Position numbers and translations under genes: made by a program
Source of the DNA: Clostridiales bacterium
GTDB lineage: Bacteria; Bacillota; Clostridia; Lachnospirales; Lachnospiraceae
Direction: 5' to 3'
DNA length: 64,000 bases
Assembly: GCA_020860565.1 (NCBI GenBank)
Contig: JAJBUA010000033.1
Location: forward strand, 1 to 64,000
Part shown: one piece after another, positions 32,071 to 42,092 of the stretch
Numbering within the stretch: position 1 is the first letter of the stretch
Layout: the number at the start of each line of letters is the position of its first letter
The notes under the pieces: generated by a model
What the model was told of the DNA's origin: nothing
Databases searched by the model: none
What the model saw: the letters and a program-made list of their open reading frames with translations, nothing else

Positions 32071-34212
32071 TTAATGTTCTCTCTGCACAAACACCGCAAC
32101 CGTTCGCGGCTGCATGACAAATTCATCATTGATCCGGATCTCTTCTCCCTCCGGCCAGGTCAGACGCTCCCTGTCACTTCCGTTGGTATTGGCGCACAGA
32201 TACCAGTTTCTCCGCCAGCTCTGACTGCCATGCGGCAGCCAGATCGTTGCCGGCTCCCAGTACGTATTAATCGCCAGACAGACTACATCATCGCGTCCTC
32301 TGCTCTGGTCATATCCCGCAAAAACAAGCATAAAGGTCCGCGTATGATCCGGGATATCCATACGATTCCCATTAACATCATAAAAAGTCATATCGTCCAT
32401 ACCGCAGACAGCCGACGGCAGCCTCCTGTGGAGGATCGGATGCCGCTTGCGGAAGGCAATCATATATTTGAAAAATTCAAAGAGCTGGTGATTCTTTTCG
32501 AGATAGTTCCAGTTGATCCACGAGATCTCATTGTCCTGACAATAGGCGTTATTGTTGCCATATTGTGTATTGCCAAACTCGTCTCCGGCCAGAAACATCG
32601 GCGTCCCCCGGCTGCACATCAGCACCGCGCAGGCATTGCGAATCATCTTGCGGCGGAGTGTAAGCACCTCTTCATTGTCGGTATCTCCCTCCACACCACA
32701 GTTCCAGCTCCGGTTATCATCCATGCCATCCGTGTTGTTCCAGCCGTTCATCTCATTGTGCTTGGTGTTATAAGTATAGAGGTCTTTCAGGGTAAATCCA
32801 TCATGGCAGTTAATGAAATTGACACAGGAATTTAAGCCGGCATAATTGCCGTTTTCCTTCGCTTCCCGCCCATACAGATCCTCAGAGCCGCAGATCGAGA
32901 GCGCAGCGTCACGCGCTTCCCACTCGTCCCCCTTGAGAAATCCGCGCACGGAATCCCGGTATCGGCCATTCCACTCCGCCCAGCGTCCATGCGCCGGGAA
33001 ATTTCCTACCTGATACAGGCCGCCGGCATCCCAGGCCTCCGCGATCAGCTTGGTGTTGCTTAAAAAGGGATCTTCCGCCAGCACACGCAGAAGCGGCGGA
33101 TTGTCCATCGGGGTGCCGTCTTCATTTCTGCCGAGAATGCTCGCCAGATCAAAGCGGAATCCGTCCACGCGGTAATTGATCGTCCAGTAACGAAGGCAGT
33201 CCTGAATCATACGGCGCACTATCGGGTGATTGCAGTTTACCGTATTTCCGCAGCCGCTGAAATTATAATAATTGCCGTTCGGCGTCAGCAGATAATAGAT
33301 GCTGTTGTCAAAGCCCTTCAGGTTAATGATCTTTCCCTGTTCGTTGCCTTCAGCCGTATGGTTAAAGACCACGTCAAGGATTACTTCGATCCCCGCTTCA
33401 TGGAACGCTTTGATCAGCATCTTTAATTCCCGTCCCTCTTCCTGATACTCCAGATCAGAAATATAACTGGTGTTCGGCGCAAAGAAGCTGACCGTATTAT
33501 AGCCCCAATAATCATAAAGCTTCTTTCCCTGATATTCTCGGGCTGTCAGGTTCTCGTCAAACTCAAAGATCGGCATCAGTTCTACTGCATTGATCCCCAG
33601 TTCTTTCATATAAGGAATTTTTTCAATCAGACCTCCAAAAGTACCCTTATGGCGCACGCCGGAGGACGGATCCATCGTATATCCGCGGACGTGAAGCTCA
33701 TAAATGACCAGTTCGCTGAGAGTCTGTCTCGACTGCGGCTGGTCGCCCCAGTCAAAATTATCATCACGGACAACCCTTGCGTGATAATCACTGGTTACCT
33801 GCTCGCCCCATTTACGCTGGCCTGCCACCACCTTTGCGTAAGGATCCAGCAGGACATTGCGTTTATCAAACAAAAGGCCTCTCTTTTTGACATACGGGCC
33901 GTCAACCCGGTACGCATATTCAAACTCCTCGATATTGAGGTCAAATACAATCATCGAATAAACGTCACCGATCTTGTATTCTTCCGGAAAGGGCAGCTCG
34001 ACATAGGGATCCTTTTCCCCTCTGGCAAATAAAAGGAGCGTACATCCCGTGCCGTAACGTGTGTGTACCGTGAAATTGACTCCGTATGGCAGCTCCCGCG
34101 CCCCATACATATCATGGATGCCCGGCCGTACACGAAACCCGGCGATCTCAGCCAGCGGTTTTACCTGATATCGTTCCGCCTGCAAAGCCTTCTCTTCTTC
34201 ATAATGAATCAA
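32071..34212 (-). CDS. glgX: Glycogen debranching enzyme / isoamylase-type GH13
   Basis: The 713-residue protein has an N-terminal CBM48-like domain (about 25-165) and a GH13 barrel: EVILDVVFNHTAEG near residue 280, the nucleophile Asp in DGFRFDLASILGR near 352, the acid Glu in LIAEAWDAGG near 388, and the third carboxylate in NCHDGFTLKD near 465. A C-terminal beta domain closes the chain. It removes alpha-1,6 branches from glycogen or dextrins. It lies 17 bp downstream of serS on the same strand and ends in an intrinsic terminator. The symbol is given by type; pulA-like activity cannot be excluded. Confidence 0.9.
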   Translation of the reverse strand: MIHYEEEKALQAERYQVKPLAEIAGFRVRPGIHDMYGARELPYGVNFTVHTRYGTGCTLLLFARGEKDPYVELPFPEEYKIGDVYSMIVFDLNIEEFEYAYRVDGPYVKKRGLLFDKRNVLLDPYAKVVAGQRKWGEQVTSDYHARVVRDDNFDWGDQPQSRQTLSELVIYELHVRGYTMDPSSGVRHKGTFGGLIEKIPYMKELGINAVELMPIFEFDENLTAREYQGKKLYDYWGYNTVSFFAPNTSYISDLEYQEEGRELKMLIKAFHEAGIEVILDVVFNHTAEGNEQGKIINLKGFDNSIYYLLTPNGNYYNFSGCGNTVNCNHPIVRRMIQDCLRYWTINYRVDGFRFDLASILGRNEDGTPMDNPPLLRVLAEDPFLSNTKLIAEAWDAGGLYQVGNFPAHGRWAEWNGRYRDSVRGFLKGDEWEARDAALSICGSEDLYGREAKENGNYAGLNSCVNFINCHDGFTLKDLYTYNTKHNEMNGWNNTDGMDDNRSWNCGVEGDTDNEEVLTLRRKMIRNACAVLMCSRGTPMFLAGDEFGNTQYGNNNAYCQDNEISWINWNYLEKNHQLFEFFKYMIAFRKRHPILHRRLPSAVCGMDDMTFYDVNGNRMDIPDHTRTFMLVFAGYDQSRGRDDVVCLAINTYWEPATIWLPHGSQSWRRNWYLCANTNGSDRERLTWPEGEEIRINDEFVMQPRTVAVFVQREH

Positions 34213-34229
34213 GCAGTTGTCCTCCCGGT

Positions 34230-35519
34230 TTACTTTTTAGGAATCAGGATCTCTTTGCCTCCCATGTAAGGACGCAGAACCTCAGGGATCTTTACGGTAC
34301 CGTCCGCCTGAAGGTTATTTTCCAGGAAAGCGATCAGCATCCGCGGCGGGGCCACAACGGTATTGTTGAGGGTATGAGCCAGATAGCGGCTGTTATTTTC
34401 ACCCTTGACACGGATTTTCAGGCGGCGTGCCTGAGCGTCTCCGAGATTGGAGCAGGAGCCGACCTCAAAATATTTCTTCTGACGCGGCGACCAGGCCTCT
34501 ACATCGCACGACTTGACCTTCAGGTCAGCCAGATCTCCGGAACAGCACTCCAGCGTGCGCACCGGGATATCCATCGAGCGGAACAGATCAACCGTATTCT
34601 GCCACAGCTTATCATACCACATCGGAGAATCCTCCGGCCGACAGATCACGATCATCTCCTGTTTCTCAAACTGATGGATGCGGTACACTCCGCGCTCCTC
34701 GATCCCATGCGCTCCCTTTTCCTTACGGAAGCACGGAGAATAACTGGTGAGAGTTTTGGGAAGTTCTTCCTCCGGAGTAATGGTGTCGATAAATTTACCG
34801 ATCATCGAATGCTCACTGGTACCGATCAGGTACAGGTCTTCTCCTTCAATCTTGTACATCATCGCGTCCATCTCAGCAAAAGACATCACGCCCGTCACAA
34901 CATTGCTGCGGATCATAAACGGCGGCACGCAGTACGTAAATCCGCGGTCAATCATGAAGTCTCTCGCGTAAGCGATCACGGCCGAATGCAACCGCGCAAT
35001 ATCTCCCATCAGATAATAAAAACCATTTCCTGCCACCTTACCCGCGGCATCCAGATCAATGCCGTCAAAGCGATCCATGATATCAGTGTGGTACGGAATC
35101 TCAAAATCCGGGACAACCGGCTCACCAAACCGTTCGATCTCCACATTCTCGCTGTCGTCTTTGCCGATCGGGACGCTCGGGTCGATGATATTCGGAATCG
35201 TCATCATAATTTTGGTAACTCTCTCCGAGAGTTCACGCTCCTGCACCTCCAGCTCAGCCAGACGGGCCGCGTTTGCCGCTACCTGCGCCTTGACTGCTTC
35301 CGCTTCTTCCTTCTTTCCCTGACCCATCAGCTTTCCGATCTCTTTGGAAAGCTTGTTCCGGGAAGAACGAAGCGTATCTGCCTCCGCCTTGGCAGCGCGG
35401 TTTTTCGCGTCCAGATCGATCACCTCATCGACCAGCGGGAGCTTCTCAAACTGGAATTTATTCTCAATATTTTTCTTGACAATATCCGGATTCTCACGGA
35501 CAAACTTCAGATCTAACAT
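34230..35519 (-). CDS. serS: Serine--tRNA ligase
   Basis: The 429-residue protein begins MLDLKFVRENPDIVKKNIEN, has the long antiparallel coiled-coil arm that binds the tRNA-Ser variable arm (about 30-100), and class II motifs with GTSEHSMIGKF, SPCFRKEKGAHG (motif 2 region) and ENNLQADGTVKIPEVLRPYM (motif 3 region). It loads serine on tRNA-Ser and tRNA-Sec. The start at 35519 is chosen for the AAAGGAGA site 7 nt upstream; a 25-codon longer frame would include that site. Length is normal for the family. Confidence 0.97.
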   Translation of the reverse strand: MLDLKFVRENPDIVKKNIENKFQFEKLPLVDEVIDLDAKNRAAKAEADTLRSSRNKLSKEIGKLMGQGKKEEAEAVKAQVAANAARLAELEVQERELSERVTKIMMTIPNIIDPSVPIGKDDSENVEIERFGEPVVPDFEIPYHTDIMDRFDGIDLDAAGKVAGNGFYYLMGDIARLHSAVIAYARDFMIDRGFTYCVPPFMIRSNVVTGVMSFAEMDAMMYKIEGEDLYLIGTSEHSMIGKFIDTITPEEELPKTLTSYSPCFRKEKGAHGIEERGVYRIHQFEKQEMIVICRPEDSPMWYDKLWQNTVDLFRSMDIPVRTLECCSGDLADLKVKSCDVEAWSPRQKKYFEVGSCSNLGDAQARRLKIRVKGENNSRYLAHTLNNTVVAPPRMLIAFLENNLQADGTVKIPEVLRPYMGGKEILIPKK

Positions 35520-35664
35520 AACTGTTCTCCTTTGCGTTGCATCGCACATGTCGTCTTGTGTCCAAATGATCCCTTCAGCTTTGGTCCACCGCAAAAATTA
35601 TACACCATTTCCTGTTGTTTTTAAAGGGGTTTTTATCAAACCGCAGACAAACCGGCATTTTCTG

Positions 35665-36327
35665 TCATTCTGCATCCCGTGATTCGATACAGACCAGAAC
35701 CCCGTCCGTAATGCGGATCAACGCCTGTTCCTCCCTTATCTCATTGCTGATGCACAGACCAACCTCCTCACCGCGGCGGATCGTCCGATCGGTCAGCGCA
35801 TACCGAAAACCGGTCAGCGTAATCCCGGTTACCTCTTCGGTATAAGGCAGAAACGAAACATAACTGCCCCACTGCTCTGCCCGCTCAAATGTTTTTTCAC
35901 CGTCAATCAGACAGACCCGGTTCTGTGCATCGATCAGATACGCCTCCACTCCGTTCTGCAGACAGGCATAAAGAGCGTGGAGATTGCCAAGCATATGGTC
36001 GAGACGGCCGCCCGTCGCACCTATAAAGACAATCCGGCCGCAGCCAAGCGTCAATGCGCGGCTGCGCGCCAGTTCGGTGTCCGTCTCATTTTTTTCCGGC
36101 TTATGGACGTCCCAGACAATGTACGGGAACTGACGGTATTTTTCTGCAATATCCGGTGAGACGGTATCAAAATCCCCGACAATATAATCGGGCATCAACC
36201 CCAGATCTTCCATCACAGCAAGGGCGCCGTCGACCGCAATGACCCGGTCAAAATGATCTCTCTTTAAAAAAGACCGGGTAAAGTCCACATCGATCCTTCC
36301 CCCGGTCACAATCAGGCAGCTTTTCAT
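35665..36327 (-). CDS. thiN: Thiamine diphosphokinase
   Basis: The 220-residue protein matches thiamine pyrophosphokinase: an N-terminal catalytic domain with [30 protein letters not shown] and [11 protein letters not shown], then [17 protein letters not shown], and a C-terminal thiamine-binding domain (about 150-215). It turns thiamine into thiamine diphosphate using ATP. Its ATG overlaps the rpe stop by four bases, so it is translated with rpe, and it is the last gene of the prkC-rsgA-rpe-thiN series, a usual place in Clostridia and Bacilli. Confidence 0.95.
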   Translation of the reverse strand: MKSCLIVTGGRIDVDFTRSFLKRDHFDRVIAVDGALAVMEDLGLMPDYIVGDFDTVSPDIAEKYRQFPYIVWDVHKPEKNETDTELARSRALTLGCGRIVFIGATGGRLDHMLGNLHALYACLQNGVEAYLIDAQNRVCLIDGEKTFERAEQWGSYVSFLPYTEEVTGITLTGFRYALTDRTIRRGEEVGLCISNEIREEQALIRITDGVLVCIESRDAE

Positions 36328-36992
36328 TTCTCATACTCCTTAAAAATATGCGTAAATTCCCGGCAATTTGCCGCGGCGTCCCCGCGAAATACCGCAGATC
36401 CCGCTACAATGATATTTGCGCCGGCATCCAGAATCTGCCTCACATTGCCAGAACCCACGCCGCCATCCACCTCAATATCCATATTCAGCCCTTTGCGTTT
36501 CGTCATCTCCCTCAGGTCCCGGATCTTATCCAACGCATATGGAATAAACTTCTGCCCGCCAAATCCCGGATTCACACTCATAATCAGCACCATATCCAGC
36601 TCCGTCAGCAGATATTCCAGTGTCGATACCGGCGTTGCGGGATTTAACGCCACCGCCGCTTTCATCCCCAGTTCTTTGATCTGGTTCACCGTGCGGTCCA
36701 GATGTGTGCAGGCTTCCTGATGCACGCAGATCAGATCCGCCCCGGCTTCCTTCATATCCCTGACATAGCGCCCCGGTTCCTCCACCATCATATGTACGTC
36801 AAAGCATTTGTCCGTACACGGACGGATGCTTTTGATCACCGGCATCCCATAGGAAATGCTCGGCACAAACATACCGTCCATCACATCAATATGGATCCAG
36901 TCAGCCCCGGCTGCGGCAACCGTCTCCACCTCACTCCCCAGCTTTCGGAAATCCGCCGATAAAATCGACGGAGCTAAGATCAATCTCTTCAA
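36324..36992 (-). CDS. rpe: Ribulose-phosphate 3-epimerase
   Basis: The 222-residue TIM-barrel protein has the metal and catalytic motifs [10 protein letters not shown] at the start, [42 protein letters not shown] and DIEVDGGVG. It interconverts ribulose 5-phosphate and xylulose 5-phosphate in the pentose phosphate pathway. It overlaps rsgA upstream and thiN downstream by four bases each, a tight translational unit. Confidence 0.98.
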   Translation of the reverse strand: MKRLILAPSILSADFRKLGSEVETVAAAGADWIHIDVMDGMFVPSISYGMPVIKSIRPCTDKCFDVHMMVEEPGRYVRDMKEAGADLICVHQEACTHLDRTVNQIKELGMKAAVALNPATPVSTLEYLLTELDMVLIMSVNPGFGGQKFIPYALDKIRDLREMTKRKGLNMDIEVDGGVGSGNVRQILDAGANIIVAGSAVFRGDAAANCREFTHIFKEYEK

Positions 36993-37870
36993 TACCGTTT
37001 CCTCCCTTTCAGCTCCTGAACCAGCAGCTTATAATTTTCATACCGGCTGCGGGCGATCTTCCCCTCTTCTACAGCCGCTTTCACTCCGCACACCGGCTCC
37101 CCGATATGCATACAGTCCTCCCCAAACCGGCAGCCTGATCCATAGCGGGCAAACTCCGGGAAATAATACTTTAACTTCTTCTCCTCCATCTCCTCTGCCA
37201 TCAGCGAACTGAACCCCGGCGTGTCCATAAGATAAGTGTCCGCCTCCACACAAAAAAGCTCCGCATGGCGGGTCGTATGCTTTCCCCGCTGGACCTTTTC
37301 GCTGATGCTGCCGACCTCCATCACCGCCTCCGGCAAAACCGCATTCGTCAGAGACGATTTACCGACCCCGGAAGGCCCCGCGAGAATCGTCGTCCTGCCT
37401 CTGAGGAAATCCCGGATCTCTTCAATCCCCCGGTTCTCCTTCACACTGATGCCATAAACAGGATACCCCGCCAACCGGTAAATCGCCCGGTATTTCTCCA
37501 CCTTAACCTCGTCTGCCAGATCACATTTATTAAAACAGACCGATACCGGGATCTCCCTGACCTCCATCATCACAAGAAAACGGTCCAGCAGATTCAGGTT
37601 CGGCTCCGGGCTCGCCGCGGCAAACACCACCAGCGCCTGATCGATATTAGCGGAAAGCGGCCGGATCAACTCATTTCTGCGAGGCAGGATCTCATCAATA
37701 TTTCCCTCCTGATCCCCTTCATCCGTCACCGTAAACTCCACATCATCGCCCACAACCGGCCGAATCCCCTTTTTGCGGAAAATACCTCTCGCCTTACATG
37801 CGTAAACACAGTTCACACAATCATGCACATAGTAAAATCCGCCAATTCCTTTTATAATCTTACCCTTCAT
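36989..37870 (-). CDS. rsgA: Small ribosomal subunit biogenesis GTPase RsgA
   Basis: The 293-residue protein has an OB fold (about 1-70), a circularly permuted GTPase domain with NKCDLAD (G4) ahead of [10 protein letters not shown] (G1) and DTPGFSS (G3), and a C-terminal zinc finger with the Cys-His-Cys set in [18 protein letters not shown]. It helps mature the 30S subunit. The order of motifs is the expected permuted one. It lies in the stp-prkC-rsgA-rpe-thiN operon; the 216-bp gap to prkC holds the palindromic element at 37918-38055. Confidence 0.97.
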   Translation of the reverse strand: MKGKIIKGIGGFYYVHDCVNCVYACKARGIFRKKGIRPVVGDDVEFTVTDEGDQEGNIDEILPRRNELIRPLSANIDQALVVFAAASPEPNLNLLDRFLVMMEVREIPVSVCFNKCDLADEVKVEKYRAIYRLAGYPVYGISVKENRGIEEIRDFLRGRTTILAGPSGVGKSSLTNAVLPEAVMEVGSISEKVQRGKHTTRHAELFCVEADTYLMDTPGFSSLMAEEMEEKKLKYYFPEFARYGSGCRFGEDCMHIGEPVCGVKAAVEEGKIARSRYENYKLLVQELKGRKRY

Positions 37871-37917
37871 ACTTCTCCGTTTTCAAGTTTATATTACTCT
37901 CCTATGCCAATACAACA

Positions 37918-38055
37918 GTCCCTGAGAGGAAAGAATATCCGCAGAGGACATTTTTCACGTCGGCACTTAGCGAGCAGGTTTTTGCGAGCTTAGTACCGCT
38001 ACGTGAAAGTCTAAGCGCAAGCGATCCTCGGAGGATATTCTTTCCTCTCAGGGAC
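37918..38055. repeat. Palindromic element, copy A (138 bp)
   Basis: Terminal inverted repeats of 23 bp, perfect to each other: 37918-37940 and 38033-38055, starting GTCCCTGAGAGG. Inside are further stems, including CACGT/ACGTG, AGC/GCT and a GC-GCAA-GC mini-hairpin. Copy B lies at 63533-63676 in reverse orientation. No reading frame or transposase is present. It sits between prkC and rsgA, inside an operon. It could be a MITE-like element or a repeat that acts as a structured RNA. Confidence 0.85.
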
Positions 38056-38086
38056 GGACTCCTGGCCATTAAAATAATTCCTATCC

Positions 38087-40270
38087 CTAATCCATCGGAA
38101 AGAACGTCAGACTATAACTCTCCAGCACCTCACCGGTACTCGCATTCACCACTTCCACTTCCCCGTCCGAACTGCCATTAATGCTCTCAATACTGGTAAA
38201 ATTAATCGGAATGACCGTATCACCGGTAACTGTCACAGGCGCCGTCAGCTCTTTATAAACATCCTTCCCATTGGTTACCTGATGCAGCCGGATGCTGATC
38301 GTCATGCTCGCCGTTCCCGCACCGGGACCGATCAGATTCTTTAATTCATAAACATCACTGATCGACGCCACATATCGCTGCGTGCTGACAGTCTCCGTCA
38401 CCGCCTCCTCAGGTCCGGCGCTGATCACATAGTCGACCGTTCCGCCAATCACGATCTTCGTCCCGGCATCCACAGACTGGCTGATAATCGTACCTCTGGC
38501 AACTTCATCACTGTATTCCAGCACGGTCGCTCCCGGAGAAAGTCCTGCTTCCGCCAGCAGTGCGATGGCCTCCTCTTCGGTCAGCCCTGTGATCGCAGGC
38601 GCCTCCACGGTTTCAGCATTATCTTCTTCCTGATAACCTCCGCTGCTCACATAAAGCGTCACGACAGAACCCTCTGCCGCCAGTTCCGGCGTATATCCGA
38701 TCACATCGCCCGCCTCAACCGAATCATTCTCCACGGTCTCGGTCACCACTTCCAGGTTCATCGCCTTCAGGATCCGGATGGCAGACGCGGCATCCATATT
38801 TTCAATATCAAGCGCAGTAATATCCACCTTATCCGTCCCGTTGCTGACCGTGACAGTAACTTCCGACCATTTTACGATAACCGTTCCCGCTTCCGGTTCC
38901 TGACGGATCACCGATTCTTTTGCCACATCATCTGAATACTCATACGTAAATCTGGGTGTGAGATCATTCTCCCGCAGCAGCTGAGAAGCAGCCTCCTGCG
39001 TCATTCCGCTTACATCCGGCGTATAGAGTTCATTATCCCCCAGTTCTGCATCATCAGACTCTTCCGTCTGCGTCGCCGCATAACCGGAGCGAAACAGACC
39101 TGTCCCGGCCTGAAAGACTCCTCCCAGTTTGGTAAATACCGCAATCAGGACAACCACGATCAAAACGGCGGCTACCACTCCCGCAGCGGTAAAAAGATGC
39201 TCAAATTTCGGTTCTTTTGCTTCATGAACCGACTCCCCCTCTGCTTTTTTTCGCGTCTTTTTTCTCTCGTGTCCCCGATTGTCCGGCAGGGATTCCCCGT
39301 CCGGCTTCTCTTTTTCTCTTGTTTTTGACGATCGGCGGATCTGTGCCAGCTCGCTGTCGCTGATCTTTCTGGTTCCGCCCTCAGGAGCATCCGGCTGTAT
39401 TACTGCCTTTTCCGTTTCGTCCGCCGGTTTCCTCACCGTTTCGGTATCCGGCATAACGAGTACATGCCTGAGATCCGCAATCAGCTCATTGACATCCGCA
39501 TAGCGGCGCTCCGGCTTTTTCTCACAGCATTTCAGGATAATCTGCTCCAGTACCTTCGGGATCTCCGGATTGTAAACGCTCGGCGGCACCATCACATCTT
39601 CCAGATGCGACAGAGCAATCGCCACGGTACTCTCCCCGTTAAACGGCAGCTTCCCGGTTACCATCTCATAGATCGTAATACCCAGAGAATAGATATCGCT
39701 CCGCTCATCACTGAATCCGCCGCGCGCCTGTTCCGGCGAAATGTAGTGCACAGATCCCATCGCCGCCGAATTTAACGTCTGAGCCGATACTGCCCTCGCG
39801 ATTCCAAAATCCGCGACCTTTACCTTGCCGTCTTTGGAGATCAGCATATTCTGCGGCTTGATATCTCTGTGGATGATATGCTGCTCATGCGCCGCCGCAA
39901 TTCCCTGCGCTACCTGAATCGCGATTCCGATACTTTCCTTGATCTCCAGGCGTTCCTTCTTCGCGATATATGCTTTCAGCGTAATCCCTTCCACGAGTTC
40001 CATTACAATATAATGGATGCTTCCCTCATCGACAACATCATACACGTTGACGATATTCGGATGAGCCAGTCCCGCGGCGGCCTGCGCTTCCATGTTAAAT
40101 TTCGATACAAAGTTGCTGTCGTTGCAGAATTCCTCTTTTAATACCTTGATCGCAACCAGTCGGTTCAGTTTGTGGCATCTGGCCTTATAGACTTCTGACA
40201 TGCCGCCGGAACCGATCTGTTCCAGGATCTCATAACGATCCTGCAAAAACACTCCGGCCCTCAACATCAC
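38087..40270 (-). CDS. prkC: Serine/threonine protein kinase with PASTA domains
   Basis: The 727-residue protein has a Hanks-type kinase domain (about 12-275) with GSGGMSEVYKARC (P-loop), AIKVLKEE (Lys), HRDIKPQNML (catalytic loop) and VADFGIARA (DFG), a charged linker (about 280-360), one membrane helix (about 367-390), three extracellular PASTA repeats (about 410-635) and an extra C-terminal domain of about 85 residues. PASTA parts bind muropeptides; PrkC-type kinases control cell wall growth and spore germination. It is coupled to the phosphatase gene stp, whose stop overlaps its start. The extra end domain is unusual against Bacillus PrkC. Confidence 0.96.
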   Translation of the reverse strand: MMLRAGVFLQDRYEILEQIGSGGMSEVYKARCHKLNRLVAIKVLKEEFCNDSNFVSKFNMEAQAAAGLAHPNIVNVYDVVDEGSIHYIVMELVEGITLKAYIAKKERLEIKESIGIAIQVAQGIAAAHEQHIIHRDIKPQNMLISKDGKVKVADFGIARAVSAQTLNSAAMGSVHYISPEQARGGFSDERSDIYSLGITIYEMVTGKLPFNGESTVAIALSHLEDVMVPPSVYNPEIPKVLEQIILKCCEKKPERRYADVNELIADLRHVLVMPDTETVRKPADETEKAVIQPDAPEGGTRKISDSELAQIRRSSKTREKEKPDGESLPDNRGHERKKTRKKAEGESVHEAKEPKFEHLFTAAGVVAAVLIVVVLIAVFTKLGGVFQAGTGLFRSGYAATQTEESDDAELGDNELYTPDVSGMTQEAASQLLRENDLTPRFTYEYSDDVAKESVIRQEPEAGTVIVKWSEVTVTVSNGTDKVDITALDIENMDAASAIRILKAMNLEVVTETVENDSVEAGDVIGYTPELAAEGSVVTLYVSSGGYQEEDNAETVEAPAITGLTEEEAIALLAEAGLSPGATVLEYSDEVARGTIISQSVDAGTKIVIGGTVDYVISAGPEEAVTETVSTQRYVASISDVYELKNLIGPGAGTASMTISIRLHQVTNGKDVYKELTAPVTVTGDTVIPINFTSIESINGSSDGEVEVVNASTGEVLESYSLTFFPMD

Positions 40271-41010
40271 GACTGCACCTCACTTATCTGAGGCTCGATC
40301 AGAATCACCGAAATATTGTCCTTGCCGCCATTCCGGTTTGCTGCATCAACCAGCCCCCCTGCCTGCTTTTCCAACGTTTCCTCTGTCCGGATAATATACT
40401 CCATTTCAAATTCGTCGACCATGTTGCTCAGGCCGTCCGAACACATCAGAATCCGGTCGCCCGCCTTGCATTTCAATGCGTAAAGATCCGCATCTACGGT
40501 TCTCTCGACGCCAAGAGCGCGCGTAATATAATTTTTCTTTTCCTGATAATCCCTGCTTCCCCGTTTCATCATACCCATTGCCACCAGTTCTTCCACATAA
40601 GAATGATCCCTCGTGACCTGCTCCAGTTCATCACGCAGCAGATACAGACGGCTGTCCCCGATATTCGCAATATAAAGGACGTTACCACGGATCGTAGCGA
40701 TCACCAGCGTACTTCCCATCCCGGCAAGTTCCGGTTTCTCATTCGCCAGATCATAAAGTTCACGATTGACCGCCTTGACCCCATCCTTTAAGATCCCATG
40801 TACATCTTTTAACGGAAATTTTTTTTCAAAGAAGCTGACCAGATGCTCCACGGCATAGCGGGAAGCATAGTCACCTGCCTGATGACCTCCCATACCGTCA
40901 GCAAGAATAAAAAGATTTTCCAGAGAACCGACATTCTCCGTGGATGCGTAGACAAAATCCTGATTTTCACTCCGGTAAATACCTCTGTCTGTCAGAGCGC
41001 ATGCTTTCAT
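40267..41010 (-). CDS. stp: PP2C-type serine/threonine phosphatase
   Basis: The 247-residue protein has PPM/PP2C metal motifs: ALTDRGIYRSENQDFVY at the start, ADGMGGHQAGDYAS near residue 40, NIGDSRLYLLR near 115, MCSDGLSNMV near 190 and GGKDNISVILIE near 230. It removes the phosphates placed by the kinase encoded next to it. The end overlaps the kinase start and its start overlaps the rlmN stop (TGA in ATGA), so the three are translated in series. The TGA stops used here show that UGA is a normal stop in this organism. Confidence 0.97.
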   Translation of the reverse strand: MKACALTDRGIYRSENQDFVYASTENVGSLENLFILADGMGGHQAGDYASRYAVEHLVSFFEKKFPLKDVHGILKDGVKAVNRELYDLANEKPELAGMGSTLVIATIRGNVLYIANIGDSRLYLLRDELEQVTRDHSYVEELVAMGMMKRGSRDYQEKKNYITRALGVERTVDADLYALKCKAGDRILMCSDGLSNMVDEFEMEYIIRTEETLEKQAGGLVDAANRNGGKDNISVILIEPQISEVQS

Positions 41011-42083
41011 TTCCCGTCACCTTCTTTCTCCTGCAGGCTTTGCAGACTGCTCCGGTAACTTCTCCTGAGCTGCCCGCAGGCGCCGTTGATATCCCGGCCC
41101 ATTTCTCTGCGAACCGTCACCGCGATTCCATGATCTTCCAGATAATTCTGAAATTCCCGGATCTCTTTTTGTCCGGACTGCCGGTAATCACGCTCCCGGA
41201 TCGGATTGACCGGAATCAGATTCACATGACCGTGCATCGTTCCGATCAGGGAAACCAGTTCCTTTGCCTCCCTGAGATTGTCATTTACTCCCTGCACCAG
41301 ACTGTACTCAAACGTCAGCCTTCTGCCGGTCTTCTGAAAATACTTCCGGCACGCGGCAAGGATCTCTTCCAGAGAATAACGGTTTGCTACCGGCATCAGC
41401 GTCCTGCGCACCTCATCATTCGGCGCATGAAGCGACAGCGCCAAGGTGACTGCCAAGCCCTCATCTGCCAGCCGCAAAATCCCCGGTACGATCCCGCAGG
41501 TAGAAAGAGTGATATTTCTCTGGCTGATATTGAAACCGTTCTCATCTGATACCATACGGATAAAACGGACGACATTGTCATAATTATCCAGCGGTTCGCC
41601 GGAACCCATGATCACAATGTGAGACACCCGTTCGCCGGTGTCCTCACCAATCCGGTAAATCTGCCCCAGCATCTCGGCCGTGCTTAAATTGCGCTCCAGG
41701 CCGTCTAACGTCGACGCGCAGAACCGGCATCCCATCCGGCATCCCACCTGAGAGGAAACACACACCGAATTGCCGTGATGATACTGCATCCACACACTTT
41801 CAATCACATTGCCGTCCGCAAGGCCCAGCAGATATTTTCGCGTGCCGTCGATCTGAGAAACCCGCACATCCGCCAGTGTAAGCGGAATCAGACAAAATTT
41901 TTTCCGTAGGCGCTCCCGCAGGCTTTTCGGAACATTTGTCATCTCATCATAATCGGATACCTGTCTTTTATGAAGCCATTCGTAAACCTGTCTGGCCCGA
42001 AATGGCTTTTCTCCCAGTTCCCTGCATTCTGTTTCCAGTTCCCCCAGGGTCAGAGAACGAATATCTGTCATCCTGATCTCCAT
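41007..42083 (-). CDS. rlmN: 23S rRNA (adenine(2503)-C(2))-methyltransferase RlmN
   Basis: The 358-residue radical SAM protein has the cluster motif in CRMGCRFCAST near residue 115, SHIVIMGSGEPLDNYDNV for SAM binding, and the methyl-carrying Cys in INGACGQLRRSY near the C terminus. It methylates C2 of A2503 in 23S rRNA and A37 of some tRNAs. A Met four codons into the frame (42071) has GGAG ahead of it and may be the real start. It lies 9 bp after rsmB and overlaps stp. Confidence 0.97.
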   Translation of the reverse strand: MEIRMTDIRSLTLGELETECRELGEKPFRARQVYEWLHKRQVSDYDEMTNVPKSLRERLRKKFCLIPLTLADVRVSQIDGTRKYLLGLADGNVIESVWMQYHHGNSVCVSSQVGCRMGCRFCASTLDGLERNLSTAEMLGQIYRIGEDTGERVSHIVIMGSGEPLDNYDNVVRFIRMVSDENGFNISQRNITLSTCGIVPGILRLADEGLAVTLALSLHAPNDEVRRTLMPVANRYSLEEILAACRKYFQKTGRRLTFEYSLVQGVNDNLREAKELVSLIGTMHGHVNLIPVNPIRERDYRQSGQKEIREFQNYLEDHGIAVTVRREMGRDINGACGQLRRSYRSSLQSLQEKEGDGK

Positions 42084-42092
42084 TCTTTCACT

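Noticed and set aside
34086-35516. Long plus-strand open frame (476 codons) opposite serS
   Set aside because: It is a shadow of serS, rich in His and Arg with no motif and no ribosome binding site.
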